Shown here: positions 11,067-21,968 of the stretch, piece by piece
Layout: each line of letters begins with the position of its first letter
How positions within the stretch are numbered: position 1 is the stretch's first letter
Assembly: GCA_963585895.1 (NCBI GenBank)
Contig: CAUZXS010000192.1
Coordinates: forward strand, 5,001 to 69,000
DNA length: 64,000 nt
Reading direction: 5' to 3'
Origin: Sepioteuthis lessoniana
Lineage: Eukaryota; Mollusca; Cephalopoda; Myopsida; Loliginidae
Notes under the pieces: generated by a model
Seen by the model: only the letters and a program-made list of their open reading frames with translations
Told to the model about the DNA's origin: nothing
The model's database searches: none
Program-made: the position numbers and the translations under genes

Positions 11067-11640
11067 AACTTTGTGTGTGTGTGTGTGTGTAGATAGATAG
11101 ATGTATACAACACTGATAATTGGCCCAGGTTAGATACAAGATATAGGCCCCTTTGATTCTCTTCACAATATAAATATTCTTTACAAAAGGGTACCCCTTT
11201 AGCTCTACCAAGGGGCGTAAACCACCTCAAAATTGTAGGTCTATGCCAACTGGCCTACCTGTCCCTCATCTCTGTTCTGACCATTCTAATAATTAATATG
11301 AATTAATATTTGTTTTGCAAACAAATATTTCATATATCTTTATATAATAGTACATTCTTAAAAGTACATCTTTTAAAATTAGATTCTTTCATATACTAAT
11401 AATTTCACATATCACAAACTACAAAATTACCTTTAGCATTTGCACACAATTCTCATTAGATAATTATTTCTTTTGTTGCATCTGAAAAAGAAATAGAAAA
11501 TAAGACTGAAATTCAATATCTATAAAAAAAGAAAAATGAAATTATTCATATTATAAAATATTAATGGTATACAATCTTAGTTCACAGTAAACTTCAGTAA
11601 ATCTAAAAATCCTAAATCTTAAAAATCTGCAATCTTTTTT
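10653..11640. repeat. Unassigned DNA with a (TA)n array at 11013-11064
   Basis: A long TA array followed by a short (TG)n and GATA-type run lies at 11013-11102. The stretch 11105-11280 is less AT-rich (for example GGCCCAGGTTAG and CCAAGGGGCGTAAACC). It could be part of an unrecognised element, but it has no partner elsewhere in the window. Confidence 0.45.
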
Positions 11641-11688
11641 TATTTGATGAGTTTTTCCAAAAACATTTCTTACACTAATCCCCAAAAG

Positions 11689-11689
<1 letters not shown>

Positions 11690-11753
<64 letters not shown>

Positions 11754-11777
11754 CATGTATACATTTATGTGTATGTG

Positions 11778-11814
<37 letters not shown>

Positions 11815-12004
11815 ATATATATATATATACATATATATATATAAGTGTGTGTCAGTAAATATCCACATATATTTGTAATTCTTTCATTGTAACATTGTTC
11901 TAATATTATGTCATAAGTACAGATTGTTATTGACCCACTCTTGTATATTGGAGTACACACACACACACACGTACACACACGTACACACACACATATGTAT
12001 ATGC
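11690..12004. repeat. Compound TA/GA/TG/CA microsatellite cluster
   Basis: The order is (TA)n, a pure (GA)n of about 10 units, interrupted GTGTAT and TA runs, then unique DNA, then CACACGTA-type repeats. Open frames here on both strands are low-complexity artefacts. Confidence 0.9.
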
Positions 12005-12441
12005 ACAAATTCACATAAACACACACATAGAGGGAGCGTTTTGGATAAAAATAAGATTAATTTCTGAATCAATTGATGACTGTCAGATAGCATAATGACT
12101 TCTTTTTTTCTCTCTATTTTTAAAGTAATATAAGTTATATATATATATATATATATTATAATAATATATTTTGAAAAGAATTCATCAAGAAATCATTCAA
12201 ATTACTTCTTGTCTTAAATATAAGTTATTCTTATAGAGCAATGATAAAGTTGTTTATAAAACAGATCTGTCATTTGGAGCAAGAAATAGGTCAATAATTT
12301 TTGTCTGGAAAAAAGTTATAAAGAGTTAAGTACAACATTTCTACACTATTGTCGAATAGTAAATTACACATAAGGTGTGTGTATTAATATTTATTAAACT
12401 TAACCTTTTAGTCAACAGCACAAAATGAACCAAAGATAATC

Positions 12442-12444
<3 letters not shown>

Positions 12445-12509
<65 letters not shown>
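12445..12509. repeat. (CA)n microsatellite
   Basis: More than 30 uninterrupted CA units, among the longest pure dinucleotide arrays here. Confidence 0.95.
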
Positions 12510-12510
<1 letters not shown>

Positions 12511-14100
12511 TTTTATGTATATATAAATATTTTTAAGTACATATATATAATAAACAGATGGTTGTATTTTAATTCACTAAAATTAAATATCAGTATGTTT
12601 CAAGTTAGTCAAGCCAAAATGTGCAAATAAAAGTATTTGAATTTGAGTTTTAATTGAGGATTAAAATTTGATCCTGACTTAAAGTCAAATTTGAACTTTG
12701 TTTTGGGGTTTTAATAGTTAAATAGCAAATGAAAATACACACTGGTTAAAACTAACATAGTAGATGTGTTACTAATTCAACAATTCTTAATATTTGGCTT
12801 GGATATCATTAAGTTTCTTATTTCAGTATAGTTTCTCATTGTATTCAGTGATAATTCAGAAAGAAAATGTTTTGTTGACTTCTTGTCTTTTCTGTTTTAC
12901 TCTGACTCTATACTCAAATTTACATTTTCATGGAGAAATTTTTAAAAAGATCAATACTTTTTTAACCTTGAAATAGGTGATGACATAAGAAATAAAGCAT
13001 TGATATTTATATTAATGGCAGAATGGCAGGGTTGAACATATATACTCTACCTGCTTCATATGATATGGAGGCTTGCTTCACTTTGAGACCTCCAACATGG
13101 AGTCATTGTAGTTCCATCAACTACATACAGTACTCTACATGTAATGCAAGCTTTCTCACATGCTTTTAAATCAGCTACTACCAGGCAGTAGTTATTACTC
13201 ACTCAGCAGTGGGTGGAGCTACTGGTCTTAGCTGTCATTCAATCAGGCCAGTTGCTATGGCAGCTTCATGCTGATTGGCTACTGCAGCAAGATGTTCCAT
13301 AACCAGGTCATTTGGAGGCAAGTATATGCTGGTTCTCTCTGAACTCCTATGTGTGAGTTTTGTTGTCTGATGAAAGAGTGTACATGAAGTGGAAAGATAG
13401 TAAAAGAGGGGGAGTGGTTTGTAAATTATGTTAACACTTCAGCACAACCAGAGATACAGCTCAAACAATGTATGTTGTCTGCAACTCAAAATTCACATTT
13501 ACAACAAAATGGCTGTTGCTCAAGTCAGCATCCAGTAAACTAATTTTTCAAAAAGAAAAAAAAATTGTGATAAATGTCCAGATCTCTAATCCCTATACTC
13601 CAAATATCCACTTTAATATAAAACTGCATGTTTTACATATCTCATGGGTTGGTAAGTGTCCAGGTGAAAAGAAAAATATTTTTTTAGAACTAATAAAGAT
13701 ATTACTTAGTAGATCATTTTGTTCACAAAAAGTAAATAACTTTGCAGTTTCAATCACTACAACCAAAGATACACAGAAACACAGAAATTACCATTTCATA
13801 GCAGATACAAGTTGATATGTAAAAATTCAAAATAATTATTGAATTGAGATTGCTGAAAATGTTATATTTTGACTAAAGTCTGCTCTAAAAGTAAATGTTT
13901 TGAGTTTTTAATATTCAGTTTTTAAATTCAGCATTTGATGAAACCTTAGAATTTAAATAAATAATTGAAACAAAATCCATTAAGATTTCAAAACTTTTAA
14001 AGATGCATACAAAAGTCTGAAAAAAGTTATTAAAAGTTAGGGACTTAAAGTTTCTAGACTAGTGACATTTTATAAAGTAAACTGGATTTTATTCTTAACC
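12510..14100. other. Unassigned DNA with a richer island at 13010-13420
   Basis: Mostly AT-rich. The island is more complex and holds CCTCCAACATGGAGTC, CAGCAGTGGGTGGAGC and two CCAAT-like motifs (GATTGGCTAC and TTCAATCAGG). A 115-codon open frame follows at 13468-13815 (+). It is Lys/Ile/Asn-rich and matches no family I know, so I do not call it a gene. Confidence 0.4.
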
Positions 14101-14104
14101 TTTT

Positions 14105-14105
<1 letters not shown>

Positions 14106-14150
<45 letters not shown>

Positions 14151-14183
14151 ACTGAAATTCTCATTATGTATATGTATTTGTGT

Positions 14184-14250
<67 letters not shown>
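14106..14250. repeat. (CTAT)n and (TA)n microsatellites
   Basis: About 11 CTAT units at 14106-14150, then a TA array of about 30 units at 14186-14249. Confidence 0.95.
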
Positions 14251-14251
<1 letters not shown>

Positions 14252-14524
14252 CATACTGCTCATTATATGTGGAACTCAATGTCATGGGCACTATTTGACA
14301 TTATGACCATTTTGATATTTTAGATTTTCAATAAGTTCTGCTTAATAAGAGCATTGAATATTTTAAAAAAATGTTTGTGTACATTTCATGCATTGAATTG
14401 TCCCAAACATTTATTCCTCCAACAACATCAACAACAACAACAACAATAAAAGACTACCAGTTAAAATTGCTTTGAAAAAAAATCATAAGTGAAATAATAT
14501 ATATATATGTATATATAGTGATAG

Positions 14525-15045
14525 CCACTTCTTTCCTGAACAGCCCAGGCAGTTGGGGTTGTAGAATATGCTGACAGCATTGCTGCAGAGGAGTAAAACC
14601 ATCCCCATTGAGTGTCCTGGATATGACACTAAAATATCTGATGGTGAGAATCTTTGGGGAATGTGGAGTATCCTTTCATGGCTATTAGTCCCAAATCCAC
14701 TCTGACCCAGAGTGGTAGTACCTGTTAGGGTCCCATTCATGAGTCAAATAGAACTATTTAATCACTTACTATACTTGAAACCATTTAAATATGTGCAAAT
14801 AAATGAACTCTGGCTCTTTTTAAAATGTTTTCTACAAACTATTCACTTACAAATCATATATATAATGTATATGTATAAACAGGTGATACTATTTAACTGT
14901 GTGCAAACAGATAAACTATGACTCACAAGGAAAATGTTACCAATAACCTATTCACATAATGATCATATACAAATGGGATTTGACATTAAATAATCTTCAA
15001 GGGTAATATGCCATTAAACCAAATAACCAAACCATTCCAGAATGC
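14525..15045 (+). mobile_element. Family C element, short core
   Basis: The forward 5' block starts at GCCCAGGCAGTTGGGGTTG and runs through ATGACACTAAAATATCTGAT and ACTCTGACCCAGAGTGGTAG. The core has only about two units (ACTATTTAATCACTTACTAT and ACTATTTAACTGTGTGCAAA). The 3' block (ATTTGACATTAAATAATCTT, then TAATATGCCATTAAACC) ends near 15045. At about 520 bp it is one of the few uninterrupted examples. Confidence 0.78.
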
Positions 15046-15232
15046 CATCTTCTCAATCCAGCGAAGAACCTATGGAAATGCATGTGGCCCCTCAGGCCAA
15101 CTATATCCTTGCAAGCCCTGCTATATATGTGACAAGCAAAAGACCTGTCTTTGGTATTGATGTTAACTCTAAAAATCCTCATATGTCTCCTTAGACCTGC
15201 TGTAGACCACATACTTTGTCATAGAATCAACA

Positions 15233-15237
<5 letters not shown>

Positions 15238-15286
<49 letters not shown>

Positions 15287-15696
15287 TAGAGAGGTAACCA
15301 TAAAAAATTTAATTAACATACAATAGTGAGATGTTTATTAGACCAATACATTTAAAATATTCGATCTTACGGAATAAGCAATTTCTTGTCCTATTCTCAA
15401 CTGGATGATAATTTTTAAGGTTTACATTCATACTTTAATTGAGATAATTTTAAAATGCTAATTAGAATCATTCACTCCCTCCTGAATAGAAGCATCAATA
15501 TCATTATGGACTGTGGTTACAATAAATTCATAGGCCATCTGGTTCTTGAAATTTCGAAAAATTTCAAAAATGCATTCAAAACTTTTTAAAAAATTATATA
15601 GAATTGTTATTCTTGTGACAAATATTAAACTAAACTGAATTTGTATTCAATTTTGAACTTTTAGATTAATAACCTAAGATTTGTCAATTAAAAAAA

Positions 15697-15748
<52 letters not shown>

Positions 15749-15886
15749 ATGTGTGTGGGTGTGTGTGTAGTTAGGCAGCAGTCATTCATTTAAGCATGTT
15801 TGATTAAATAGTAAAGACACATTTTGTCTATATAAGTTAAGATCCTTTCGAGTTTCCTGATAAGTGTCTTGGTTTCAGGTTGGAAT

Positions 15887-15918
<32 letters not shown>
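15238..15918. repeat. TA/GA and TA/TG compound microsatellites
   Basis: A (TA)n(GA)n array lies at 15238-15286, a (TA)n(TG)n array at 15698-15768 and a TA array at 15888-15918. The DNA between them (15290-15697) is AT-rich with no recognised feature. Confidence 0.88.
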
Positions 15919-15921
<3 letters not shown>

Positions 15922-16097
15922 TAAACTGATATTTATTAAAATATTAAACAATATTAAAATATCAATAATGTCCAAATTAGGCAAAAAAAAGCATATAACT
16001 AAAAGATTCAAATTTGATTTTTAAATCGGAATTATATCATATGGTAGCATACATAGGTCAGATAAATGAGGAAAAAATGCACAAAGTTAATTGGTCA

Positions 16098-16988
16098 CTA
16101 CTAGGTCTAAATGAGAAGTAATGAGACTGGGTGTGCTCTGTGAGCTCTGGCCAAAAGAGGAATAAGCAGATTGTGTTCTCATCTTACATGATATTTGAGA
16201 GTATATAACTCTAATCTTAGCTTTCTACAATTATTGCATATTTTCTGATGTTTTTGTTTACACCTCCTCTTTTTCAGTTCATTCAGCTATGAGCCCTAGG
16301 CAATGAATAAATCTGAAAATTTTGATCAAGTTGGGGAAAACTCTGAAAAAACTGAAGCAAGTTTACGGAGATAACACCATGTCACATACACATGTTTTTA
16401 AGTGTCACAAGAGGTTCAAAGAGGGTCACAAGGAAGTGAAAAATGACAGCAGGAGTGGGAGGCCTTTAACAAGCAGGACTGAGATCAACTCTGAGCAGAT
16501 AAGACAGGTGTTTTATGGCAGTTGTTGGTTGACTATTTGAATGAACTGATTGCAGTTTAGTTGGACATGAAAAAGGACAGTTTTTAAAAGATTATCACCA
16601 AATATTTGAGCATATCTGAAAAGTAATGAGTGGATTTGTTGAGTATCCAGTTGTTCCTGGCTGAGAGAAACATCACCATACTGGAACAACCTCCCTATTC
16701 TCCAGATCTTGTTCTGTGTGACTTTTTTCTTTTCTCCAAGCTTAAGAGGATCAGCAAGGAAACATCTTTTGAAGGTCTGGAGGCCATCAAGAAGGCAGTA
16801 ACAACAGAGGTGAGGTGCATCCCAGCAGAATCCTTCCAGCAGAGCATAGAAGCATAGTAGAGAATGATGAGAAAGTGCATTAGACTTGAAGCAGTTACTT
16901 TGAATGTGAAACCATGTAGTTTGCAGTTTGGAATTAAAATGAATTGTTTGTAATACTAGTCTTGTTAATTTTTAGACATACATCGTAT
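16098..16988 (+). mobile_element. Mariner element M1, internally deleted
   Basis: Two transposase pieces are read on the plus strand. The N-terminal piece at 16322-16540 contains VFKCHKRFKEG and a SRSGRP motif, the end of the first DNA-binding segment in mariners. The C-terminal piece at 16630-16857 contains PPYSPDLVLCDFFLFSKLK, the third-Asp region of the D,D34D catalytic core. The DNA for the second helix-turn-helix and the first two catalytic Asp residues is missing, so no active enzyme is possible. Imperfect terminal inverted repeats lie at 16098-16128 and 16958-16988 (the first contains GGTCTAAATGAGAAGTAATG). This lineage differs from M2/M4: its C-terminal motif is CDFFLF rather than CEFWLF or CDFYLF. 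Confidence 0.85.
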
Positions 16989-17305
16989 AATACGAAAAAC
17001 TATTTACTAAGTTATCACCATCCTCACCACCACCACCACCACCAACACCATGATGATGAAAAGGTCAACACCTTTTTTTCCTATGTATTGATATTTTAGT
17101 CTATCATGATCTAGTGTTGCCATCTCTAAAAAAGAAATACATGGATAAGATAAAAAGTTAAAAGAAAAATCTTTCTTCTTCTTACTTCTTACCTCTGGAA
17201 GTATATATCCTTCTCTACACAAAGAAAGAACATGACATAAAGTTGAGTTTACCGTGGGGTCATTTGTCCTTTTGTCAATAAAATGTAGTCAATTATATTT
17301 TTACG

Positions 17306-17337
<32 letters not shown>
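16989..17337. repeat. Unassigned DNA with (CCA)n and CA/TA arrays
   Basis: A CCACCACCACC run near 17022-17050 gives a Val-rich artefact frame on the minus strand. A (CA)n(TA)n array at 17305-17337 supplies the TA insertion site of the next mariner. Confidence 0.7.
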
Positions 17338-17338
<1 letters not shown>

Positions 17339-18240
17339 GAGGATCATTAAATAAGTTTCAAAACTTTTTTCATATGGGCACTTTTATTGATAGTACACAC
17401 ATGAAACTCTAGTCCCCTTCGAAGTAATCTCCTCCAACTGCAATGCACTTGTTGTGCCATTCCAACAACTTCTCAAAGACCCCATGGAAGTCCTCTTGTG
17501 TGAGTGTGTCAATGACCTTCGTCACAGCCTCTTTCATCTCCTCTATTGTCTCATAATGACAGCCTCTAAGCTTAGGGAATAACCAAAACTCACAGGGAGC
17601 AAGGTCTGGACTGTAGGGAGGCTGAGGAACTGTCTTGATGCTCATCTTGGTCAAATAGTCTGTGACAAGGATGGAGTTGTGGACTGGTGAATTGTCCTGG
17701 TGGAAATGCCACTGACCCGATTTGAAGAGTACTGGCCTCTTCTGATGGAATCTTTTCCTGAACTCCATTAAAACCTCAACATAGTAACCCTAACCCTTTG
17801 GCCAATCAACTCTGGTGTATTGACTTCCTTACTCCTTCCACACCTCTCAATATCCTTCACAGACTCTCTGCCTTCCTTGAATCTCTTATGCCACTCAAAA
17901 ACTAATACTTGATTCATGCAAGATGCTATAAAAGCAGTCTGAAGCATTCCATACATTTCTGTGGCATTTTTCCAAGTTTAAAACAGAATTTTATTGCATA
18001 TTGTTTTTCTAAAGTGTCTTCATGTCCAGATTGCATTTTTGAAATTCACCAGCTGTGACAATCAGGCTTTAGTAGGGTGTATTCCAATTGCTGCTGTAGC
18101 TGTTAATTTGAACCTGAAATCATAAGAATTGGTCAGTCATCTCATAAGACGTATAGCAATAACCTACTGAATTTTCAAGAGTCTATGAGAATTTTAAATG
18201 CCTGTACAAATAAGTCTGGAAACTTATTGAATGCACCATG
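17338..18240 (-). mobile_element. Mariner element M2, internally deleted, with TA duplication
   Basis: A 903 bp element between TA dinucleotides (17336-17337 and 18241-18242). The ends are inverted: the left begins TGAGGATCATTAAATAAGTT and the right, complemented, begins CATGGTGCATTCAATAAGTT. The minus strand encodes an N-terminal piece (17768-17956, with VFEWHKRFKEG and NTPELIGQ) and a C-terminal piece (17409-17768, 119 residues, with WHFHQDNSPVHNS, PPYSPDLAPCEFWLFPKL and GGDYFEGD). Between them, about 110-130 residues of an ordinary mariner transposase, including the first catalytic Asp, are replaced by a short TTAGGG-type filler. The same gap occurs in M4, so the deleted form probably multiplied using a helper transposase. 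Confidence 0.92.
17785..17797 (-). repeat. Telomere-type (TTAGGG)2 filler at the mariner deletion junction
   Basis: In transposase sense the junction reads AAAGGGTTAGGGTTACTATG. The repeat sits between the codons for LIGQ and YVEVLREF-like sequence of the ancestral protein and translates as Arg-Val repeats. Confidence 0.8.
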
Positions 18241-18245
18241 TATAT

Positions 18246-18437
18246 ATAGTCAACCATAGTCAAGGGTGACCCGAAGGCTCCCATTTCAATAGCTACTACA
18301 CCGAGGTATAGGTGAGGGTGCTACTCCATTTCCTGGATTGCTCTACTTTATCCTTGATCTTTACCTTATAATGCTGAGTGTTAAGCAAGGCAGCATCAAG
18401 TACCATTTTTTGAGTCTTTGGTATAACTCAACCTGGT
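18246..18437 (-). repeat. SINE-A copy 6, lacking the tRNA head
   Basis: The reverse copy begins within a few bases of the M2 mariner end. It runs from CAACCATAGTCAAGGGTGAC to GTATAACTCAACCTGG and stops before the B box, so the 5' head is lost. Confidence 0.85.
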
Positions 18438-18717
18438 GTTATCAAAAGGAAAAACAAGAAACAATATTGTTTGACATCAGTGTTCTCAAAAGAGGTGTCA
18501 GAACATAGTTTTTCTCTAAGACTGGTTGCCAAACAAGGCTATAGCATCCAGGTTGCTCTTATATCAGGGTATTTACTGAATTGAATGAAAGATGAATGTA
18601 CTGAGTTCAATTCTCTACTGAGTTGAACATAGACGCTTTCATTATTTATTTGAAAACTATTTGAAAATTTATTTTGTGTTTACTGTTATTACAATAAGAG
18701 ATAACGATGTTAAGGTT

Positions 18718-19028
18718 GGTTGGTTGGTTGTATTTTATTGCATATCAATCATTATAGGTTATTCAATGCCAAAATCCTGTTTATCCATATATGATTTGTA
18801 AATTAATAATTTAGAGGCAACATTTTTGAATAAGACACAGCTCATTTGATTGCCCATAATTAAATGGTTTCAAGTATAATAAATGATTAAACAGATCTAT
18901 TTGACCCATTGATGGAACCCTAACAGGTACTACTACTCTTAATCAGAGTGGACCTATGAGTAATGATAATGAAAAGGTATTCCACATTCCAGGACAGGCG
19001 CCTCACCATTAGATCATTTAGTGTCATA
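18718..19028 (-). mobile_element. Family C element, truncated
   Basis: The reverse 3' block starts with GGTTGGTTGGTTG terminal repeats. A short core (AATTAAATGGTTTCAAGTAT) and part of the 5' block follow, up to TTTAGTGTCATATC. The rest of the 5' block is cut off by a local tandem duplication. Confidence 0.75.
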
Positions 19029-19110
19029 TCAATGACAACTATATTATGATAATTGTTGGATATCACCCATCAATGACAACTATATTATGATAATTGTTGG
19101 ATATCACCCA
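19029..19110. repeat. 41 bp tandem duplication
   Basis: Two perfect copies of a 41 bp unit beginning TCAATGACAACTATATTATG lie head to tail (19029-19069 and 19070-19110). They sit between the broken family C element and the LINE fragment, so they may be a repair scar from one of those events. Confidence 0.9.
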
Positions 19111-19156
19111 CCTTTTTCCACACAATGAACTAGTCCATCTGCCATATATAGCAGTA

Positions 19157-20110
19157 GCTACTAATACGTCGGCGAGTGGACGGCTCGCATCGAACCCAAA
19201 CAGCTCGTGCTGCTCGACGTTGGTTACGTCGTGGACAACGTTCTTCCTCCGTATCAGGGTGAGAAGCGTGTGGTGTTTCTCGCGATCCTAGCTGTAGCTA
19301 GAATGGTGATTTGGACGACGCGAAACAAGGGATTGTATGACAATGCAAACTTTTCTCATCGTGATCTGATTTTGTATTTTCGGCATCAGCTGAGGGTCAA
19401 AATCAGATGCGATAGAAAACGCTTGGATCGCATAACATTCAGCAAAAGGTGGGTGCATGCAGCGAGCCTGGTCGTGCGAAAGGGGGCAACGTTGGAGTCA
19501 TCCTTCCCTCCTCTGCCGGCTCATGGCGTTTACGGTACGGGTCCTTAGGGACCCCACCCCTGGTGAGTAGAACTGTTCCCATTTTCTTTTGGTACCAAAA
19601 GTTAGCAGTATGTTGTGAGGCATTGTCCCCGTCATCTAGTCGTTAGTTCTCAAGATCTTCCCCATCCCCATTATTTTTATACCTCAACCCGTATCCCAGT
19701 CCACGTTTACTGAAGATCTTGAGCATTCATATGTATAAAAATCATATCACCTGCTTATATCAACCCATACCGCGCCCGACCCCTTATTTCTTTTACCCCG
19801 GTAGATTAGGATTCCTGTCCCACCTAGGGTAGGTCCGGCTTATTTTCAGTTCTTTCGCCCCGGAAAACAGTCGGCCTCCAATTTTATAAACGGGGGGATG
19901 GGAGGGCAACCAAACGGGGGATTTTTCCTTTGTTTTTGTATATATTTCGGGGTTTTTCTCCCATTCCCGTCACATTCATTGTAAATAAATCATACTTGTA
20001 AATAAAATCACTCATTAATCTCGGGATTTTAAGTAGGACTTCTTCATAGAGCAAATGTGGTATTTTGGTGATTGCAGCGCGCATGACGATGGAAGAATGG
20101 CTATATATTG
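19157..20110 (+). mobile_element. Tx1-like LINE 3' end (ORF2 C-terminus plus 3' UTR)
   Basis: This is a markedly GC-richer stretch. A frame from about 19157 to 19548 encodes GEWTARIEPKQL, LLDVGYVVDNVLPPYQGEK, RDLILYFRHQLRVKIRCDRK and SSFPPLPAHG. I recall this region as the C-terminal end of L1/Tx1-type ORF2 proteins common in cephalopod genomes; the clade is from memory and tentative. The reverse-transcriptase and endonuclease domains are absent, so the copy is 5'-truncated, as is normal for LINEs. The frame is nearly undamaged, which suggests a younger insertion than most repeats here. Downstream to about 20110 is a low-repeat 3' UTR with several AATAAA-like signals. No poly-A tail or target duplication is obvious. 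Confidence 0.65.
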
Positions 20111-20113
20111 TAT

Positions 20114-20518
20114 TGTTGAATGGGTCGGCGAATGTGGCTAGCTAGGTCTCCTTAGTTTATATAGAAAAGTATGACCGCTCCCTTCCCCTCCCCAAAAACT
20201 TCAAGGCCTTGTGCCTTCTGTATATTTCATACAGAAATAAAGCAGACTAGCAGGTGAAGAGCAGCTTCTTATAGGAATAGTATTAGAGCGTTGGAGACTG
20301 GAGATCACACTAGATCACCTTACTTGCTACCGTAATAACGGAGACCAATAATATCATTGGACTATATCTTTATTCTGTATTCACTAATCCTATGTTCTTG
20401 TCTACTAATAGTCTCTCTATTGTATATACTTTTGCCTGAGAATATATCTCTATTTCCTCTCATATCGTGGTTTGTCCTTTATTTAATATTACAAGCATTC
20501 ACTAACCAGAACGTAACA
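20114..20518 (+). mobile_element. Candidate solo LTR fossil
   Basis: This block begins TGTTGAATGGG and ends AACGTAACA, giving short inverted TGTT/AACA ends. It contains a TATATA motif followed by an AATAAA signal, in the order expected of an LTR. No internal retroelement region accompanies it and no target duplication is evident. It could instead belong to the 3' region of the preceding LINE. The family is unassigned. Confidence 0.3.
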
Positions 20519-20659
20519 ATAATAAAACAAATTTTTAAATAATTTTCAAATTTGAAATTTAAAATCTTTTAAGCAATCAACACAACTGCTAATCATTCAA
20601 ATATCTGTGCATAATAAATTAGTTTTGAATAATTAGTTTTAAATGCCTGGGCTTTTATG

Positions 20660-20896
20660 GTATGATTTCTTTGGTTTTATGGCATGTCAACCTTTGCAGG
20701 TTATCTAATGCCGAAGCTATCCTTGAAGAAGAATAGTACTGGTACTATTTAACCCAAAGCTGGAGGATATAAGGTGGTTTCTACCTGTCCCAAGGGTATG
20801 AGTCCAAAAGTGAATGTAATAGCGCAATTGGGATTTGAACTCACTCACCATGAAGTCCCACTTCTTCATGTCAGCTACTACGCCATGGAGACTCCT
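20660..20896 (-). repeat. SINE-D copy 2
   Basis: Well-preserved reverse copy. The 3' block (TATGGCATGTCAACCTTTGC) is on the left, the body (GGTACTATTTAACCCAAAGC) in the middle and the tRNA-like head (CTACTACGCCATGGAGACTC) on the right. The sense B-box region reads GAGTTCAAATCCC. Confidence 0.8.
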
Positions 20897-21052
20897 TCCT
20901 GGTCTTTTATATTGGGCTATTTTATGTTGAAGTCAGTTTAACAATTATAGTTGACAATTATATACAAAATGTATCTTTGCAACCATTTTGAATTGTAAAA
21001 ACTTCATGATCTCAAATAGATCTAGTTGAACCATAGATGGAATCCTAACACA

Positions 21053-21845
21053 ATCAATTGCCCAGTCGGCTGGGGCTGTAGAATACACTGACTGCATATC
21101 TGCAGAGGGGTAAGACCCCCCCAACGAGTGTCCTAGATATGACACTAAACAGTCTGATCGTGAGGTTCCAGTAATGATGGGGCTTTTGGGAATGTGGAGC
21201 ACCCCTTCATAGCCATTGCTCCCAGGTCCACTCTGGCCCGGCGTGGTAGCACCTGATAGGGCCCTATCTATGGGTTAAATAGAACTAACGGCATACTTAT
21301 GCTAAACTGAATATCTTGATATAGAAATGTTTTTTGACAATTGAACCGTGTTTACATTCGAACTGCATGCTAGTGCGAAAATGAATTATTTCAAATAGAA
21401 CTGTTTTTTGACATTGAAACTGTATTTACACTAAACTAAATTGTTTAACATAGAACTGTTCTGACATTTAACTGTGTGTAAACAAAATCTGTACTTTTAC
21501 TAAACTGAATTAGCTGAAGTAGAATTGCTTGACTAAACTGAATAGCTCAAAATAGAAATGTTTTTTACAATTAAATTGTACTTACATTTAAACTGTGTGC
21601 TTATGCTAAACTGAATTGTTTTAAATTGAACTATTTTTGACATTTGAAACTGTACTTACACTAAACTGAATTGTTATATATAACTGTTTGAATAGTTTGA
21701 AATAGAAATGTTTTTGACAATTACACTGTGTACTCATGCTAAACTGAATTGTTTTAAATAGAACTGATTATTTACATAAAAATAGATTTGGCGTTAAATA
21801 ACCTACAAAGGTTGATATGCCATAAAACCCAACAAAACAAACATA
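21053..21845 (+). mobile_element. Family C element with long core array
   Basis: This is the clearest copy. The 5' block at 21053-21290 includes GGCTGTAGAATACACTGACT. The core at about 21290-21780 has roughly eight degenerate units built on CTAAACTGAATTGTTTGAAA and TAGAACTGTTTTTGACATT. The 3' block at 21785-21845 reads TTAAATAACC then TATGCCATAAAACCC and ends in CAAAACAAAC. The core is far longer than in the copy at 14.5 kb, so unit number varies between copies. Confidence 0.85.
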
Positions 21846-21857
21846 ACACAATCTAAA

Positions 21858-21968
21858 TGAACCTGGGAGTAATGGCAACAAAGTGGTGACTTTACACTCT
21901 CCAAACCACCTTATCTCTCAGCAGGATATATAATCAACATATTCTGGGTTCCACTGACAGGGATGCTG
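21858..21968 (-). mobile_element. Family C 5'-block fragment
   Basis: A reverse fragment with AACCTGGGAGTAATGGCAAC and ATCAACATATTCTGGGTTCC. It has no core or 3' block and lies directly between a complete family C copy and the first tRNA-like unit of the cluster. Confidence 0.65.

Noticed and set aside
11670-12026. 118-codon open frame (-), and many similar frames across TA, TG and CA arrays.
   Set aside because: These are translations of microsatellites (Tyr-Ile, Cys-Val and Thr-His runs), not genes.
13468-13815. 115-codon open frame (+).
   Set aside because: Composition is that of AT-rich non-coding DNA. No known motif, signal peptide or splice context.
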